Source: JAVBOJ01 sp031550755 (GTDB taxonomy: Bacteria > Bacillota > Clostridia > Oscillospirales > UBA929). Taken from it: 6,864 bases of DNA. This document shows positions 6,249-6,864 of the stretch, one piece after another (the first letter of the stretch is position 1; each line of letters opens with the position of its first letter). The stretch covers positions 1 to 6,864 of the forward strand of contig JAVBOJ010000108.1 of NCBI GenBank assembly GCA_031550755.1, read 5' to 3'. The notes under the pieces were generated by a model that saw only the letters and a list, made by a program, of their open reading frames with translations, searched no databases and was not told the DNA's origin. A program made the translations under genes and the position numbers.

Positions 6249-6306
6249 CGTGAGTTCTTTGTTTTTTCCACGGATTCATTCCGGGGAAAAAATATCCTCG
6301 TGGAAA
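6249..6306 (-). repeat. Hairpin direct repeat, copy A (upstream of dnaB)
   Basis: This 58-base segment is about 86 percent identical to 6800-6858 by hand alignment (about seven substitutions and one indel). Its core is an imperfect 13-bp stem (6262-6274 with 6280-6292, one mismatch at 6270/6284) with a five-base loop. The loop strand is identical in both copies. The segment ends 19 bases upstream of the dnaB start codon, directly before the ACGAGGGG that holds the Shine-Dalgarno. No T-run follows the stem on either strand, so it is not a canonical terminator. Function unknown. Confidence 0.85.
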
Positions 6307-6336
6307 AATTCCTTGGAAAACGTTGGTTTTGCAAGG
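6304..6336 (-). terminator. Possible intrinsic terminator or attenuator between rplI and dnaB
   Basis: On the minus strand CCTTGCAAAAC (6336-6326), loop CAAC, and GTTTTCCAAGG (6321-6311) form an 11-bp stem with one C-C mismatch. AA and then TTTTT (6308-6304) follow at once. It begins five bases after the rplI stop codon, a normal place for a terminator. The stem is only moderately GC-rich, so partial read-through into dnaB is likely. The T-run overlaps the start of hairpin repeat copy A. Confidence 0.45.
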
Positions 6337-6341
6337 AGGGT

Positions 6342-6788
6342 TTATGCCTCCTGCACGACGACGTTGAGGGTGGTGGACAGCTCGTGCCCCAGCTTGACCT
6401 TCACCTGATACGCGCCGCATTGGCGCAGCGGCTCATCCAGCACCAGCTTGTGCCGGTCGATCTCGACGCCGTATTGCGCCTGCAGGGCCTCCGTGATCTC
6501 CTTGCCGGAAATCGAGCCGAACAGCCGCCCGCCCTGACCGGCGCGCGCGGACACCTTGACGGTAAAGCTCTGCATCTTCTCCGCCAGCGCCTTGGCCTTT
6601 TCGACCTCTTTGACGGCGCGGTCCTTTTTGGCCTGCTCCTGCTGCTTGAACACATGGACGGCGCCCTCCGTGGCGGGGATCGCCAGCTTGCGCGGGAACA
6701 AATAATTGCGGGCGTACCCGTCGGACATTTCCACAAGGTCGCCTTTTTTGCCCTGCCCCTTGATGTCCTGCTGCAAAATCACTTTCAT
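6342..6788 (-). CDS. rplI: 50S ribosomal protein L9
   Basis: This 148-residue protein is bL9, which binds domain V of 23S rRNA near the base of the L1 stalk and helps maintain reading frame. Residues 1-45 form the N-terminal RNA-binding domain: MKVILQQDIKGQGKKGDLVE (1-20) then SDGYARNYLFPRKLAIPAT (22-40), close to the L9 signature. A long charged helix follows (about 45-75, rich in K, E and A), then the C-terminal domain with GRLFGSISGKEI (87-98). Length is typical. The ATG at 6788 was chosen over one 14 codons upstream because the family starts MKVIL and GGGGGTG lies five bases before it; the upstream codons fall in hairpin repeat copy B. In many Bacillota rplI is preceded by gdpP and followed by dnaB; the latter holds here, and the upstream gene is outside the window. 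Confidence 0.97.
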   Translation of the reverse strand: MKVILQQDIKGQGKKGDLVEMSDGYARNYLFPRKLAIPATEGAVHVFKQQEQAKKDRAVKEVEKAKALAEKMQSFTVKVSARAGQGGRLFGSISGKEITEALQAQYGVEIDRHKLVLDEPLRQCGAYQVKVKLGHELSTTLNVVVQEA

Positions 6789-6799
6789 AAAGACACCCC

Positions 6800-6858
6800 C
6801 GTAAATTCTTCGTTTTCTCCCCGGATTCATTCCGGGGAGAAAATATCCTTGTTGGAAA
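6800..6858 (-). repeat. Hairpin direct repeat, copy B (upstream of rplI)
   Basis: Fifty-nine bases match copy A at 6249-6306. The stem here is a perfect 13 bp (6813-6825 with 6831-6843) around a five-base loop. Relative to copy A, one stem position keeps pairing with different bases (6817/6839 is C-G where 6266/6288 is T-A on the plus strand). It sits 11 bases upstream of the rplI start, directly before the Shine-Dalgarno, and would be in the rplI leader. The rest of the region up to the right edge shows nothing else I can name. Confidence 0.85.
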
Positions 6859-6864
6859 CTCCAT

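Noticed and set aside
6433..6864. Minus-strand reading frame entering from the right edge with an ATG at 6864
   Set aside because: It runs through hairpin repeat copy B and then out of frame through rplI; its composition is that of a shadow frame.

Overview
The window reads as chromosome of a GC-rich, spore-forming Bacillota, most likely a clostridial lineage of the Oscillospirales type. The basis is a Tlp-family small acid-soluble spore protein gene, strong AAAGGAGG-type ribosome binding sites, a lipobox lipoprotein of the DUF4163/DUF3298 type, the rplI-dnaB linkage common in Bacillota, and intergenic heptamer/palindrome repeats of a kind I associate with clostridial gut genomes. The lineage is inferred from style, not from a search.

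Six of the seven genes lie on the minus strand. From the right end they run: rplI (ribosomal protein L9), dnaB (replicative helicase), tilS (tRNA-Ile lysidine synthase), a secreted lipoprotein, rlmD (23S rRNA uracil-C5 methyltransferase), and the first 277 codons of a GH105 unsaturated rhamnogalacturonyl hydrolase that leaves the window at the left edge. The one plus-strand gene is tlp. It diverges from the lipoprotein gene across 60 bases and converges on tilS with a 9-base overlap of the 3' ends.

Most of the content is core information processing: ribosome, replication, tRNA decoding and rRNA modification. The lipoprotein and rlmD genes overlap by 16 bases and are probably translationally coupled. 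The GH105 gene stands apart in function (intracellular pectin breakdown). It is separated from rlmD by a repeat-filled spacer and has its own strong Shine-Dalgarno sequence, so it is probably a separate transcription unit.

The least ordinary material is intergenic. (1) A hairpin-bearing direct repeat of about 59 bases lies just upstream of both rplI and dnaB, with one base-pair-preserving difference between the copies. (2) A 117-base element between dnaB and tilS has inverted heptamer arrays enclosing two hairpins. (3) A related heptamer array and a composite of nested palindromes lie between GH105 and rlmD, and one palindrome arm supplies the rlmD stop codon. I see no CRISPR array, tRNA, rRNA, transposase, phage gene or defence system, and no convincing new multi-gene system. 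No gene-free stretch exceeds 300 bases; the longest is about 175.
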